Positions 28,098-36,728 of a stretch of 64,000 nucleotides of DNA are shown piece by piece; positions within the stretch are counted from its first letter, which is position 1; the number at the start of each line of letters is the position of its first letter. A program made the position numbers and the translations under genes. The DNA comes from Sulfidibacter corallicola (GTDB lineage Bacteria; Acidobacteriota; Holophagae; Acanthopleuribacterales; Acanthopleuribacteraceae). The notes beneath the pieces were generated by a model. The model was not told the DNA's origin. It did not search any database and was given only the letters and a program-made list of their open reading frames with translations. The stretch is taken from the NCBI RefSeq assembly GCF_017498545.1, contig NZ_CP071793.1:5605001-5669000 (forward strand). The letters are read 5' to 3'.

Positions 28098-28631
28098 TTG
28101 GCAGGAAAAAATTCCCAAGGCTTGAGCAAAAGCGACCTGGCCGATCTCAAAGCCTGGCAAAAGAACAGCGATGTCCAGGTGGGTCCCGGCGCACCGAAAG
28201 GAAATGCGAATGCGCTCAAGTCCGGCATCTTCTCCAACAAGGTGTTGGACCCCGACGAACTCAAGCTGTACCGAGCCATCATCGACGCGCTCAACGAGGA
28301 CTTTACCTTCAACCGGTCGTCCGATCGGCTCCAGTGCGAACTGGTCGGGGTGAACTACGTCAAGCTTGCGCGGGCCTTCGCCGCTGGCGATTTCGAGAAC
28401 GCCGAGCGGATCGACCGGATGGTCCGGTACCACTTGAAGGACCTGAAGGCCACGAAGTCGGCCCGCGAAGGCGAGACGACCAAGAACGAGCCGCAAACCA
28501 CACCCGCCGAATGGGCCACCGCACTGCTCGAACGGGTCGCCGAGGCCAAGATCGAATTGAGCAGCGACGATCCCGAAGCGGATGCCGACGCCGCCGAGAA
28601 GCCCAAGTCCCGGAAAAGGCGAAAAAAATAG
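28098..28631 (+). CDS. Putative terminase small subunit
   Basis: A 177-residue protein with VGPGAPKGNANALKSGIFSN near residues 30-50, a phrase very common at the N-terminus of phage small-terminase-like proteins, where it may bind DNA. The middle is helical and the C-terminus is acidic and then basic (KPKSRKRRKK). The TTG start at 28098 follows GGAGG by eight bases. The large subunit lies 2 kb downstream, beyond two inserted minus-strand recombinase genes. Confidence 0.65.
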   Translation: MAGKNSQGLSKSDLADLKAWQKNSDVQVGPGAPKGNANALKSGIFSNKVLDPDELKLYRAIIDALNEDFTFNRSSDRLQCELVGVNYVKLARAFAAGDFENAERIDRMVRYHLKDLKATKSAREGETTKNEPQTTPAEWATALLERVAEAKIELSSDDPEADADAAEKPKSRKRRKK

Positions 28632-28771
28632 CGACTTTGCCAAAAAGGTTATTTCGCGAGCCTTTGGGCCAAGCGCCTCCTCGTTCACCCCTTCAGGCCG
28701 GTTTCGCAAATAACCAAAAGTTAGTCGACATTTTCCAATCCCCGAAACGACTGTTTCCGAAACACGAAGAT

Positions 28772-28826
28772 CAAAAAAGCCCGTGGTTCCATCCGCCGAA
28801 AAAATCGCGGATAAAACCACGGGCTT
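28772..28826 (-). terminator. Intrinsic terminator of the tyrosine-recombinase operon
   Basis: AAGCCCGTGGTT (28777-28788) and its exact reverse complement (28815-28826) form a 12-bp stem. Read on the minus strand the stem is followed by a T-run (28776-28771). It is 26 bp past the recombinase stop codon. Confidence 0.85.
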
Positions 28827-28851
28827 CCATTCGAAACCGAGCCGTCGAGCC

Positions 28852-29754
28852 TTATAGGTTTTCGATGGCCTCGGCTAAGTCGTCATCCACCACGTGCGCG
28901 TAAATCGCGGTCGACGTGATGTTCGTGTGGCCCAACGCCCTCTGAACCAACTTGAGGTTGCCTCCTTGCTGGAGCAGGTGGGTCGCGAAGGTGTGCCGCA
29001 ACTTGTGCGGGCTGATCCGCTTGGTGATGCCCGCCGCCTTGACCCAGTGCTTGACGCGGGTCTCCACTTGCCGGTGGGAAATCCGTTTCAGGCGGTTCGA
29101 GAGAAACAGAGCAGGCTCGCCGTCCACCTTCGGGCGGTACCGCGAAAGGTACGTTTTGAGCAGTGTGCGCAAACTCGACTTGATGAACTTGACGTGTTCC
29201 TTGCCGCCCTTGGCCCGGATGCGGAATTTCTTGTCGTCCAAATCGACGTCGTCCACATTCAGGCCGATCAACTCGCTGACTCGCATGCCGGTGCGCAGCA
29301 AGATCTCGATCATGACGCGATCCCGAATCGAGATCTTGGTCGCCCTGCTCCGCAGGGTTTTCAGCAGGCGCTTTTTCTCCTGCAAGTTCAGGAACACCGG
29401 CAGCTTCCGTTCCGGGTGCCGGACGCGGATCGTCTTGGCCGGGTTGTCGTCTCGGACTTTGGCGGCCATGGCCCAGGAGAAAAAGGCCAGGGCCGAGGAT
29501 TTGATCCGCTTGATGGTCGCGGGAGCCCTTGGCTGGCCGTCCAATCGGTTTTGGATCTTGGGTGACGCCAACGCGGCCACCAGGTCCTCGCGTGTGACGG
29601 TTTCCAGTGTGGTGTCGGGTTCGGTGATCTGGATCGCTTCCGTGAGCAGCGCCAGGTCATCGGTGTACGCGGTGATCGTTTTGGCGGCCCGCCCGTCGGT
29701 CTTCAACCAGTTGGTGAAGGCTTCGAGCGTGCCGTCCAGGTTTCGCTTCGCCAC
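28852..29754 (-). CDS. Tyrosine recombinase (XerC/D-like)
   Basis: A 300-residue recombinase. The core-binding SAM-like domain covers about residues 1-105 and the catalytic domain about 120-295. Catalytic residues are the arginine in LLRTGMRVSELIGL, the H-x2-R in SPHKLRHTFATHLLQQGG, the histidine in RALGHTNI and the nucleophile in STAIYAHV. GTG at 29754 lies one base past the stop of the upstream gene, so the two are coupled. The pair is inserted between TerS and TerL on the opposite strand. It may resolve dimers, or act in integration beside the serine recombinase. Confidence 0.93.
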   Translation of the reverse strand: MAKRNLDGTLEAFTNWLKTDGRAAKTITAYTDDLALLTEAIQITEPDTTLETVTREDLVAALASPKIQNRLDGQPRAPATIKRIKSSALAFFSWAMAAKVRDDNPAKTIRVRHPERKLPVFLNLQEKKRLLKTLRSRATKISIRDRVMIEILLRTGMRVSELIGLNVDDVDLDDKKFRIRAKGGKEHVKFIKSSLRTLLKTYLSRYRPKVDGEPALFLSNRLKRISHRQVETRVKHWVKAAGITKRISPHKLRHTFATHLLQQGGNLKLVQRALGHTNITSTAIYAHVVDDDLAEAIENL

Positions 29755-29755
29755 C

Positions 29756-30496
29756 TTACTTGGTCGGCTTGGCGGTTTTGGTTTCGGTCGCCTGGGATTT
29801 TTTGGCCTGGGCCTTGACGGCTTTTTCGGGTTCGGTGGCCTTCTTGGCGGCCTCTTTGGCCTTGGTCTTTTCTTCCTTGGCCTGGGCCTTTGCGGCTTCG
29901 GCTTCTTTGCGGGCCAGCTCGGCCTTGGCCTTGCGCTCCTCGGCGGCCTTCTCCTTTTCAGCGGCCGACCGGCTCCCCATCGGCAGGTTTTTGGGGATCG
30001 GCGCCTTCTCGATGCGGCCAGTCGCTTCCAGCCATTCGAGGTACATCTTAAAGAGCCGCAGGGTCTTTTTGATGGTCGGCTTGGCGCAGGGTTTGCCGTC
30101 TTGGGTCATGTCTTTGCGCAGGCAGTGGGGCGATTTGGCGAAGGCGGTCACGCGTTCCTCGGTAATCTCGGTGACCGGCGTGTCGCCGCCGTAAAAGGCG
30201 ATGACGCGGGCGAAGTCGCGGTCGTAGGAGAGCAGCGTCGCTTCGCCGCATTGCCGCTCCTTGCGCAGGTAGTCGCGGCTGAAAGGGACCCAACACTTGA
30301 GCAGCGTGTTATCCGGCGTCGGGTTTCCTTTGGTCGGCTCGGCCGCTTTTTCCGGCTTGGGGCTGGCCGTTTGTTTTGCCTTGGTCTGTGCTGCCTTCAC
30401 GGGCTTGGTTTTGGGGGGTTGGGTCTTGGCCTGGTTGGTGGCGGGATTGGTTTTGGATTGAATGGTGGCGGCATTGGTCTTGGCTTGGGTCGTCAT
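29756..30496 (-). CDS. Core-binding-domain-only recombinase companion with Lys/Ala-rich tails
   Basis: A 246-residue protein in three parts. Residues 1-60 are low-complexity (TQAKTNAATIQSKTNP..., K, A, T, Q, P). Residues about 65-165 resemble the SAM-like core-binding domain of tyrosine recombinases (LLSYDRDFARVIAFYGGDTPVTEITEERV, TIKKTLRLFKMYLEWLE). Residues 170-246 are histone-H1-like (K, A, E repeats). No catalytic domain follows, and the next gene is a complete recombinase. It is likely a DNA-binding accessory; the exact role is unknown. Confidence 0.7.
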   Translation of the reverse strand: MTTQAKTNAATIQSKTNPATNQAKTQPPKTKPVKAAQTKAKQTASPKPEKAAEPTKGNPTPDNTLLKCWVPFSRDYLRKERQCGEATLLSYDRDFARVIAFYGGDTPVTEITEERVTAFAKSPHCLRKDMTQDGKPCAKPTIKKTLRLFKMYLEWLEATGRIEKAPIPKNLPMGSRSAAEKEKAAEERKAKAELARKEAEAAKAQAKEEKTKAKEAAKKATEPEKAVKAQAKKSQATETKTAKPTK

Positions 30497-30702
30497 GGGA
30501 AATCTCCTGTTGGTTAATTGGTTAACTTGTCTGTTTGCAATCGCTTATCGCGTTTGCCTGCACATGTAACCTCGGCTTGCCGAAAGAGCCAAGTCCAATC
30601 TGCAAGGAGAGCGAAGATTTTTTTGCGGGCTCGGGAGACGGGCTTGTTTGGTACTTAAACACATTGATTTGATTGACTTAAAGCGGGACGTATGGAGCGA
30701 AA

Positions 30703-32229
30703 ATGACCCAGCCGAAGAACCAAGATCGCATCATGGCGGAAACGCTCCGCAACCCGGCCAAGTGGGGCGAGGCTTACCTCCGAAATCGGGATGGTAGTCC
30801 ACGAGAGTACTGGCCTCATCAAGTGGAGGACCTTGAGTGTGAGGCGCCAACCATCGTCCACCTGGACGGGCGGGCGGCAGGAAAAACGCTGTCGCTTTCA
30901 ACCGACGCCCTTCATTTCGCGTTCACGCGCCGAGGCGGAAAGGGGCTTCTCGCCGCGCCGCATCAGGGCCAACTCGATACGCTGATTGAAGAAATCGAGT
31001 TCCAGCTCGAATCGAATCCCGAACTAATGGCCAGCATCGCGACCACCAGGGCAGGCAAGCCCAAGATCGTCCGCAAGCCGTATTTCCGGCTTGAGTTTTC
31101 CAACGGGTCGATCTTGTACTTCCGGCCCGCTGGCGCACACGGTGAGAGCTTCCGCAGTCTTCACGTCCAGCGGATCTGGGTTGACGAGGCCGCCTGGCTG
31201 TCCGAGCGGGCCTGGAAAGCCCTGCGCCGGTGTCTCGTGTCCGGCGGTCAGCTTCGCGTATACAGCACACCCAACGGCCTGCGAAACACGACCTACTATC
31301 GGCTGACCATGTCGCCGAACGTCACGCTCTTCCGTTGGCCGAGCTGGCTCAACCCGAATTGGACCAAGGAGATGGAAGCGGAGCTTCTTGAGTTCTACGG
31401 CGGCCGGGACTCGTCCGGCTGGGCCCACGAAGTCGCGGGCGAACATGGGCGGCCGACTTACGGCGCCTTCAACGCGGAGCACCTCAACCTTGCGTTTAAG
31501 GAATTACTTGAGTACCAGAAGATCATCATCACCGGGAACGAACTCAAGGACTGCGAAACCGAAGAAGAAGCGGCCAGCCGCCTGGAAATGTTTTTGAACC
31601 TGACGCCGAAGTCCGGCGTGTTCTGGCTCGGTGGCGACCTTGGCTACACTAACGACCCGACCGAACTGGTCGTGTTCCGCGAAGACCCGGTCGGTAACCA
31701 CCCGGTGCTCAAGTTGGTTCTCCGCGTCCACATGGAGCGGGTGGCCTACCCCAACATCGCCCAGACCATCGCGCTGCTGGACCACTATTTCGGATTCGTC
31801 GGCCTCGGCGTCGACTACGGCGGCAACGGGATGGCAACGGTTCAGGAGCTGCTGACCCTGGACAAATACAAGCCGCTCGACTTGGAAGGGCGCCTCGAAG
31901 GCTTTCACTTCGGCGGGATGACGACCCTCGCGGTCCAGGGCGGTCGGGAGATCCGTAAGCGGACGAAGGAGCTGATGACGTCGCTGATCAGTGGGGCCTT
32001 GCAGCGGCGGCAACTGATTTTCCCATCCGATGATAGCGACATCGAAGACGAATTCTCGACCCACACCTACTCGCTCCGCGACGGCAAGATCATCTACAGC
32101 AAAGGCAACGACCACATCGTCGACGCCGTGCGCTGCGCGATGCTGGCCAGGGAACGCGGCAACCTTGAGGAAGTTCACGAGGAAACCGTCTCGATCCGGC
32201 CGGTTTACACGGATCCGGTTTTTGTGTGA
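30703..32229 (+). CDS. Terminase large subunit
   Basis: A 508-residue packaging motor and nuclease. The ATPase domain has Walker A HLDGRAAGKTLS (about residues 53-64), an adenine-binding-like HQVEDLE before it, Walker B RIWVDEAAW near 160 and a coupling-like VYSTPNGL. The RNase-H-like nuclease domain has GGDLGYTNDPTE (near 312), GVDYGGNG (near 368) and DHIVDAVRCAM with the third acidic residue near the C-terminus. ATG at 30703 follows GGAGCG. It has no nearby copy of the phage promoter, so it may depend on read-through from copy 7 or on another promoter. Confidence 0.93.
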   Translation: MTQPKNQDRIMAETLRNPAKWGEAYLRNRDGSPREYWPHQVEDLECEAPTIVHLDGRAAGKTLSLSTDALHFAFTRRGGKGLLAAPHQGQLDTLIEEIEFQLESNPELMASIATTRAGKPKIVRKPYFRLEFSNGSILYFRPAGAHGESFRSLHVQRIWVDEAAWLSERAWKALRRCLVSGGQLRVYSTPNGLRNTTYYRLTMSPNVTLFRWPSWLNPNWTKEMEAELLEFYGGRDSSGWAHEVAGEHGRPTYGAFNAEHLNLAFKELLEYQKIIITGNELKDCETEEEAASRLEMFLNLTPKSGVFWLGGDLGYTNDPTELVVFREDPVGNHPVLKLVLRVHMERVAYPNIAQTIALLDHYFGFVGLGVDYGGNGMATVQELLTLDKYKPLDLEGRLEGFHFGGMTTLAVQGGREIRKRTKELMTSLISGALQRRQLIFPSDDSDIEDEFSTHTYSLRDGKIIYSKGNDHIVDAVRCAMLARERGNLEEVHEETVSIRPVYTDPVFV

Positions 32230-32388
32230 GAGCAAGATCGGGAAATGGCATTCGTAATCACCCAGCGAAAAGTCTCAAACATCTGGTTTTAATACAAAAA
32301 ATCGCTTCACTTCGTGCCGAAGTCGAGCCAACATGTCGCTGGCTCGGCAGAGCCTTTTCTAAATCCATGATTGAGAAGGGAGGCCTCC

Positions 32389-32823
32389 GTGCCTCATGTT
32401 TCCCCACAGATTGAACCGACAACGTCCAGCCCCGCCTGTGAATTGCGCCGGGTCTCTGAAAGCTGGCAGCACCCCACGGACGCCGCAGGCAGTCTCCAAC
32501 CGCTCTGGCCCCACTGGATGTTCGAAGAAGACGACTATGACCATTACGTGAGGCTCGACTTGCGCGTCCTTTCCGGTCAGTACCTGACACTGGAGGAGGC
32601 GTCGAAGGCGTGCGCGCATGAGGCCCCGGAACCTGACCGGTACATGCCAGCGTTCGAAGCGCCGACCCATGTCCAGGCATATGAAAACGAAACGGGCGGG
32701 ACGCCGATCAGCCCGGTGTTCCGAACCGACGAAGAGCTTGTCGACTACCTGGCTGAGCACGGCACGTTGAATGGTCAACCAGCTTCACCAGACGAGTGGC
32801 GCGCCGTTCTGGACCTGACTTAG
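32389..32823 (+). CDS. Conserved phage protein of unknown function
   Basis: A 144-residue protein. The C-terminal half has GGTPISPVFRTDEELVDYLAEHG, a phrase that I associate with small proteins in phage late regions but without a known role. The N-terminus is proline- and serine-rich. GTG at 32389 is five bases after GGGAGG. It follows TerL on the same strand after a gap holding a short stem-loop (GAGCCA...TGGCTC). Confidence 0.55.
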   Translation: MPHVSPQIEPTTSSPACELRRVSESWQHPTDAAGSLQPLWPHWMFEEDDYDHYVRLDLRVLSGQYLTLEEASKACAHEAPEPDRYMPAFEAPTHVQAYENETGGTPISPVFRTDEELVDYLAEHGTLNGQPASPDEWRAVLDLT

Positions 32824-33075
32824 CCGACAAATCGAAACGGATGTTTCGTGTCCCTCCGGCGGAGGGCCGAAACGGGTCGGTTTGCGCGCGGGTTTTTGCC
32901 CGGATTTTGGGTGCTCGGCTCAGGCTGGAAGTCAAGTCAAAAAGGCCAAAGGAAAACGTCTAACTTTCTGAAAAATATACACTTAAGAGCTTGCGTTCTG
33001 ATCGAATCAGAGCGAAACTACAGGGGTAGGGCGGGGCGGCTAACCCGCTCAAAAAGAAGAACTTAGGAGTTAATC

Positions 33076-33429
33076 ATGACAACACGAAGCATCATTTCCG
33101 CAAAGTTTGGCGATCAAATTGTCAGCACTTACCTTCACAACGGCGGCGAGGAGCAGGTCAACAACCTTCTGCTTGACTTTTACCAAACCGAAGACGAGGT
33201 CAAAGAGTTACTTGGCGAAGGCGACCTGAGCAGTTTGGCCGAAACGCCGGAAGCTTGCGACGCTTACCACAAACGCGGTGAGGCTTGGGAAAACATCAAG
33301 CCCGTGATCACCAAACACCTCAACGGCCTCCGCCCAAAATTAGACCGGGGTTTGGGAAGCCACTTTCACTTTGATGGGGCCGCCTGGACGTACAACGGGA
33401 GGCCGTTAAAGCGGACTTACGGCGGCTAA
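33076..33429 (+). CDS. Unknown 117-residue protein upstream of the amidoligase
   Basis: A small acidic protein with an alpha/beta look (ISAKFGDQIVSTYLHNGGEEQVNNLLLDFY) and a C-terminal aromatic stretch (GSHFHFDGAAWTYNGRPLKRTYGG). ATG follows AGGAG. Two strong terminators separate it from the amidoligase gene, so they are not simply one operon. It could be a partner or a substrate of the amidoligase, but only the position suggests this. Confidence 0.6.
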   Translation: MTTRSIISAKFGDQIVSTYLHNGGEEQVNNLLLDFYQTEDEVKELLGEGDLSSLAETPEACDAYHKRGEAWENIKPVITKHLNGLRPKLDRGLGSHFHFDGAAWTYNGRPLKRTYGG

Positions 33430-33440
33430 AGCGGCCAACC

Positions 33441-33467
33441 GGCCCTCGGGAAACCGGGGGCCTTTTC
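33441..33467 (+). terminator. Intrinsic terminator 1
   Basis: GGCCCTCGG, a GAAA-type loop and CCGGGGGCC form a 9-bp stem with one G-U pair, followed by TTTT. It is 12 bp past the stop of the preceding gene. Confidence 0.85.
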
Positions 33468-33593
33468 CGCCTCGCGACGCCGTTTAAAGGCAAACGGCCA
33501 AAGGATTGCGAAGGCGACGCCGGGAGACCTGCGGGCCAAAAGCGAGTCAACGCGCTTTGGTCATGACAGGGGCGGATCTCACTTCTCCCGGAG

Positions 33594-33633
33594 AGAAAAG
33601 GGGCTCCGGCCAGTTTGGCTGGGCCCCTTTTCT
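33594..33633. terminator. Intrinsic terminator 2 (bidirectional)
   Basis: AGAAAAGGGGC (33594-33604) and its exact reverse complement (33623-33633) flank an inner stem GGCC...GG. The TTTTCT on either strand makes it work both ways. TTGACA at 33636-33641, right after it, may be the -35 of a host-type promoter for the amidoligase gene. Confidence 0.8.
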
Positions 33634-33791
33634 GCTTGACAAACCGACCTCAGCACACAATCCATAACCACTTCTTTTTATTGAGTTTAATGCCAGAATC
33701 AACTTGATACCCCAAACCACCTGAGCGAACATGGGACCACCTTGAAGGGACACGCTCAAGGCGCACAAATTAAATAACTTAGGTGGTCAAC

Positions 33792-34700
33792 ATGGACATG
33801 CGGGAATTCAAGTTTGGGATCGAAATCGAATGCTTTGGCCGGATGCGCTCGGAAGTCGCCAAGCGCATCCAAACGGTGGTCGGCGGCACCGCCCGACCAA
33901 TCGGCGGATGGTACGACGAAACCAGCTCCTGGGTGGTCGATGACCGCCAACGCCGCACCTGGAAGATTGTCAATGACAGCTCGATCAACGCGACCCACGG
34001 TCAGAAAATCGAAATTGTGAGTCCGATTTTGACCTACACGGATATTCCCCAGCTTCAAGAGGTCGTTCGGGCGGTTCGCCGACTGGGCTGCAAGGTCAAC
34101 GACACGACCGGGATTCACATCCACGTCGACAAAACCATTTTCACCGCCAAGACCCTGACCAACTTTGTGAAGATTTTCTACAAGCAGGAAGCCCTGCTTT
34201 TCGAGGCGCTCCAAGTCCAACCACAACGTGAGCTGAACTACTGCAAATCCACAACGGATTACCTGATCGACAGGCTCAACCAGGTCAAGCCGAAAACCCT
34301 TCAAGAACTAAGTGACATCTGGTACGAACAGTACCCCAACCAACGCAGGAACACTAAATACCACAGCAGCCGCTACAGAGCCCTAAACGTGCATGCCGCC
34401 CTCACCGGCCCTACAATCGAATGCCGGATTTTCAATAGCACGCTTCACGCGGGAAAAGTTAAGGCTTACGTCCAGCTCGTTTTGGCCATGGCCGCAAAGG
34501 CCGCGAATAGCCGATCGGCTCGAGCCGACCAACGGCCCTTTAACCCCGAAAGCGCGAAATTCGACTTCCGGTGCTTTTTGCTGAACTTGGGCCTGATTGG
34601 CGAAGAGTTCGCGACCGCGCGCCTCCACCTTTTGAAACACCTGCCTGGCGATGCGGCCTTCAAAAAGGGCCGGAAATCGCGACCGGCGAGGGCGGCCTAG
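33792..34700 (+). CDS. Putative amidoligase (glutamine-synthetase-like fold)
   Basis: A 302-residue member of the putative amidoligase family, which ligates amino groups to carboxylates in peptide or protein tagging. Motifs match: FKFGIEIECFGR at the N-terminus, KIEIVSPIL, GIHIHVDKT and the C-terminal ALNVHAALTGPTIECRIFNSTL with the conserved arginine. Start ATG 33792 is preferred over GTG 33783. Known family members are found in phages and in clusters with peptide-modifying enzymes; no such partner is recognised here. Two terminators upstream imply its own promoter. Confidence 0.85.
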   Translation: MDMREFKFGIEIECFGRMRSEVAKRIQTVVGGTARPIGGWYDETSSWVVDDRQRRTWKIVNDSSINATHGQKIEIVSPILTYTDIPQLQEVVRAVRRLGCKVNDTTGIHIHVDKTIFTAKTLTNFVKIFYKQEALLFEALQVQPQRELNYCKSTTDYLIDRLNQVKPKTLQELSDIWYEQYPNQRRNTKYHSSRYRALNVHAALTGPTIECRIFNSTLHAGKVKAYVQLVLAMAAKAANSRSARADQRPFNPESAKFDFRCFLLNLGLIGEEFATARLHLLKHLPGDAAFKKGRKSRPARAA

Positions 34701-34793
34701 ATCCTTTGTCACCCCTGATTGATCCATCAAGCCAATCAGGGACGACAAAGAACCTAGATCGGCTTTGTTGGGTTCAGAGCTCGGATTTGAAGG

Positions 34794-36728
34794 TTATTTT
34801 TTGCGATTGAATACTTTCTCAACAAGTTTAAGCAAGTCCACTTGAAAAAGGCCGGGGATGCCGACCCTGGAGGACAGCAAGTCCTTAACCTTGTCCCACT
34901 CGTTGCCGCCATAGTCCTTGTGGTGTTTGAGTTCCAAAACGGTGTCGCGGATTTCGTCCACTGTTTGGACCAGGTCACCACCGTCGATACCTTCGAGGAT
35001 CTTCCGCAACGGCACGAATTCCTCCGATCGATCACAAGGGAACGCACCGTCCGGTTTTTTGAGGTAAAAGCTCAAGGCTTTGTGGTATTTGAAAAAGTGT
35101 GGCTGAGCCTCTTCATGGCAATCCCTACACGGGCAACCGATGCTTTCAGTCACTGCAAGATTGGGGAAATCGCCGTGGATTGCGGTCAGTTCCTCCCGCA
35201 GCACCGCCAGGAAATCGCGTTTTTGCCTGCCCTCGATCCAAATATCGATACGGTGTCTGTTGCGATCGGCGCGAATAAGGGCGCGAGCGCCGCTAGTTGT
35301 GGCACGCAGCACCATGCCGTACCTCCAGCGCAAGGAGTCCTCGATGGTGCGGTATGACCTCACCATCAGGCGGGGCAAGACGGTGGGTGGCAGAAACTCC
35401 GGGTACTGGCACCGGAATTTTGTTGCGCCGCGAAAATCGAAACGGAACTCGGGCTCGTCCTTGGGAAGTAAATTTGGAATTAGGATCTTGGTGTTATTGG
35501 AATCCAGTGGGAAGCACAATTCGAACCGACGCATCAACTCGATGAGGTATCCGTGTTTTTCGCGCGGGTAGGTGAACTGCGGGGCGCTGGAGGCTTTTTG
35601 GTCAGCGTGGACCGGTGTTTCGAGCAGGTTGGTTAGGGTCGACCGGTCGGTTGGTACAATGCCGTGTGCTTTAATCACCCTCGGGTGGTTGAGGATGCGA
35701 TAAACCCCGTTGGTCACCCACTCGGGATTGAGCACGTGGGTGTCATCCAAATGGAGATCCTCGAAGTGAATGGCGATGCCCAGGTCGTTGAAAAAGCGGA
35801 CAAGGGCTTCCTGCTGGCCGGTATGGTCAACTTTGGCCTTGTGGCATAGATGGGAGAATTCGTCGCGAGTGAGAAAAGGTTTTTCGGTTGTTTCCAGTTC
35901 CGCTTTGACTTCCAGCCAGGCTTCTGGCCACTGGGTGCGAATCATGGGCACTGCCAGCAATTCCTTGCGGAGCGCCGCACAGAATTCGGCGATACCCTCC
36001 GCCCCTTGTTTGCAGGAAGTGCGAATGAAGCCGCGAATATTGGGGAACATTTCTCGGAGCCTCTTAGTTTCGAACTGGTAGTTTGGATGGAGGTCAGATT
36101 TATTGAGAACCACCAATACTGGCGCGTCGGGGGCATAGGTGCTTGCGTGGCCGAGCCAATAACTGGGGTCTTCGTCCTGGCGGCCATCGAGGACCACAAC
36201 GAAGAGGCTGCGACGCGAAAGGAAGAACCTATGGGTGGCGTGCATGATCTCCTGGCCGCCAAAATCCCACAACCGGACTTGAAGTTGGTGGTCGGGGGTG
36301 GGGACGAAATAATCGCGGATATTAATGCCGTGGGTTTGGTCTTCATGGGGATCGAAGGGCTCACCCAGCAGTTGTTTGACCAGAGAGGTTTTTCCTGCCT
36401 GGCCATGGCCGAGAAGGACCAGTTTGACTTCTGCCAAGGCTCGGGTTGGTCCAGATTGGTCGAAATAGGCCGTCACCGCATCGTGCCCAGCTTCGAATAA
36501 TTCAAGTGGCGGCGAAACCAACGGATTGCCTTCAATTCCTAACTTCCAAAGTGAAGGTATTTTAAAAAGGACTGAAGGTAAGGTATCGATGTGGTTTTCA
36601 GATAGCCACAAAGTGTGGAGTTTTCTGAGATTAGCGAGCTCGGGTATTAGGGCCGTCAGTTGGTTGTTTCTAAGATTGAGGTCGGTGAGGTTGGTGAGGG
36701 AAGCAAGCGCCGGGGGAAAGGTCGTCAA
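34794..36728 (-). CDS. LRR-Roc-COR (Roco) GTPase, C-terminal piece after frameshift
   Basis: About 640 residues holding the last LRRs, the Roc GTPase and the COR domain. Roc has G1 LVLLGHGQAGKTS (near residue 105), G3 LWDFGGQE (near 155) and G4 LVVLNKSD (near 207). COR-like sequence follows, including FFNDLGIAIHF and the LNPEWVTNGVYRIL segment, and then a long C-terminal domain. The frame opens with LTTFPPALASLTNL, the direct continuation of the LRR pattern of the upstream frame. One lost base near 36732 explains the split. Bacterial Roco proteins dimerise and hydrolyse GTP. Expression as one protein would need frameshifting or a sequencing correction. Confidence 0.85.
   Translation of the reverse strand: MTTFPPALASLTNLTDLNLRNNQLTALIPELANLRKLHTLWLSENHIDTLPSVLFKIPSLWKLGIEGNPLVSPPLELFEAGHDAVTAYFDQSGPTRALAEVKLVLLGHGQAGKTSLVKQLLGEPFDPHEDQTHGINIRDYFVPTPDHQLQVRLWDFGGQEIMHATHRFFLSRRSLFVVVLDGRQDEDPSYWLGHASTYAPDAPVLVVLNKSDLHPNYQFETKRLREMFPNIRGFIRTSCKQGAEGIAEFCAALRKELLAVPMIRTQWPEAWLEVKAELETTEKPFLTRDEFSHLCHKAKVDHTGQQEALVRFFNDLGIAIHFEDLHLDDTHVLNPEWVTNGVYRILNHPRVIKAHGIVPTDRSTLTNLLETPVHADQKASSAPQFTYPREKHGYLIELMRRFELCFPLDSNNTKILIPNLLPKDEPEFRFDFRGATKFRCQYPEFLPPTVLPRLMVRSYRTIEDSLRWRYGMVLRATTSGARALIRADRNRHRIDIWIEGRQKRDFLAVLREELTAIHGDFPNLAVTESIGCPCRDCHEEAQPHFFKYHKALSFYLKKPDGAFPCDRSEEFVPLRKILEGIDGGDLVQTVDEIRDTVLELKHHKDYGGNEWDKVKDLLSSRVGIPGLFQVDLLKLVEKVFNRKK

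Noticed and set aside
28690..28726. Promoter copy near AAAAGTTAGTCG
   Set aside because: Only the end of the second box matches; the first box fits only with a shifted spacer, so it breaks the fixed-spacing rule.
28952..30517. 521-codon plus-strand frame across the tyrosine recombinase genes
   Set aside because: It is rich in G, L and F runs produced by the antisense of K/A-rich coding sequence; the minus-strand genes have clear domains.
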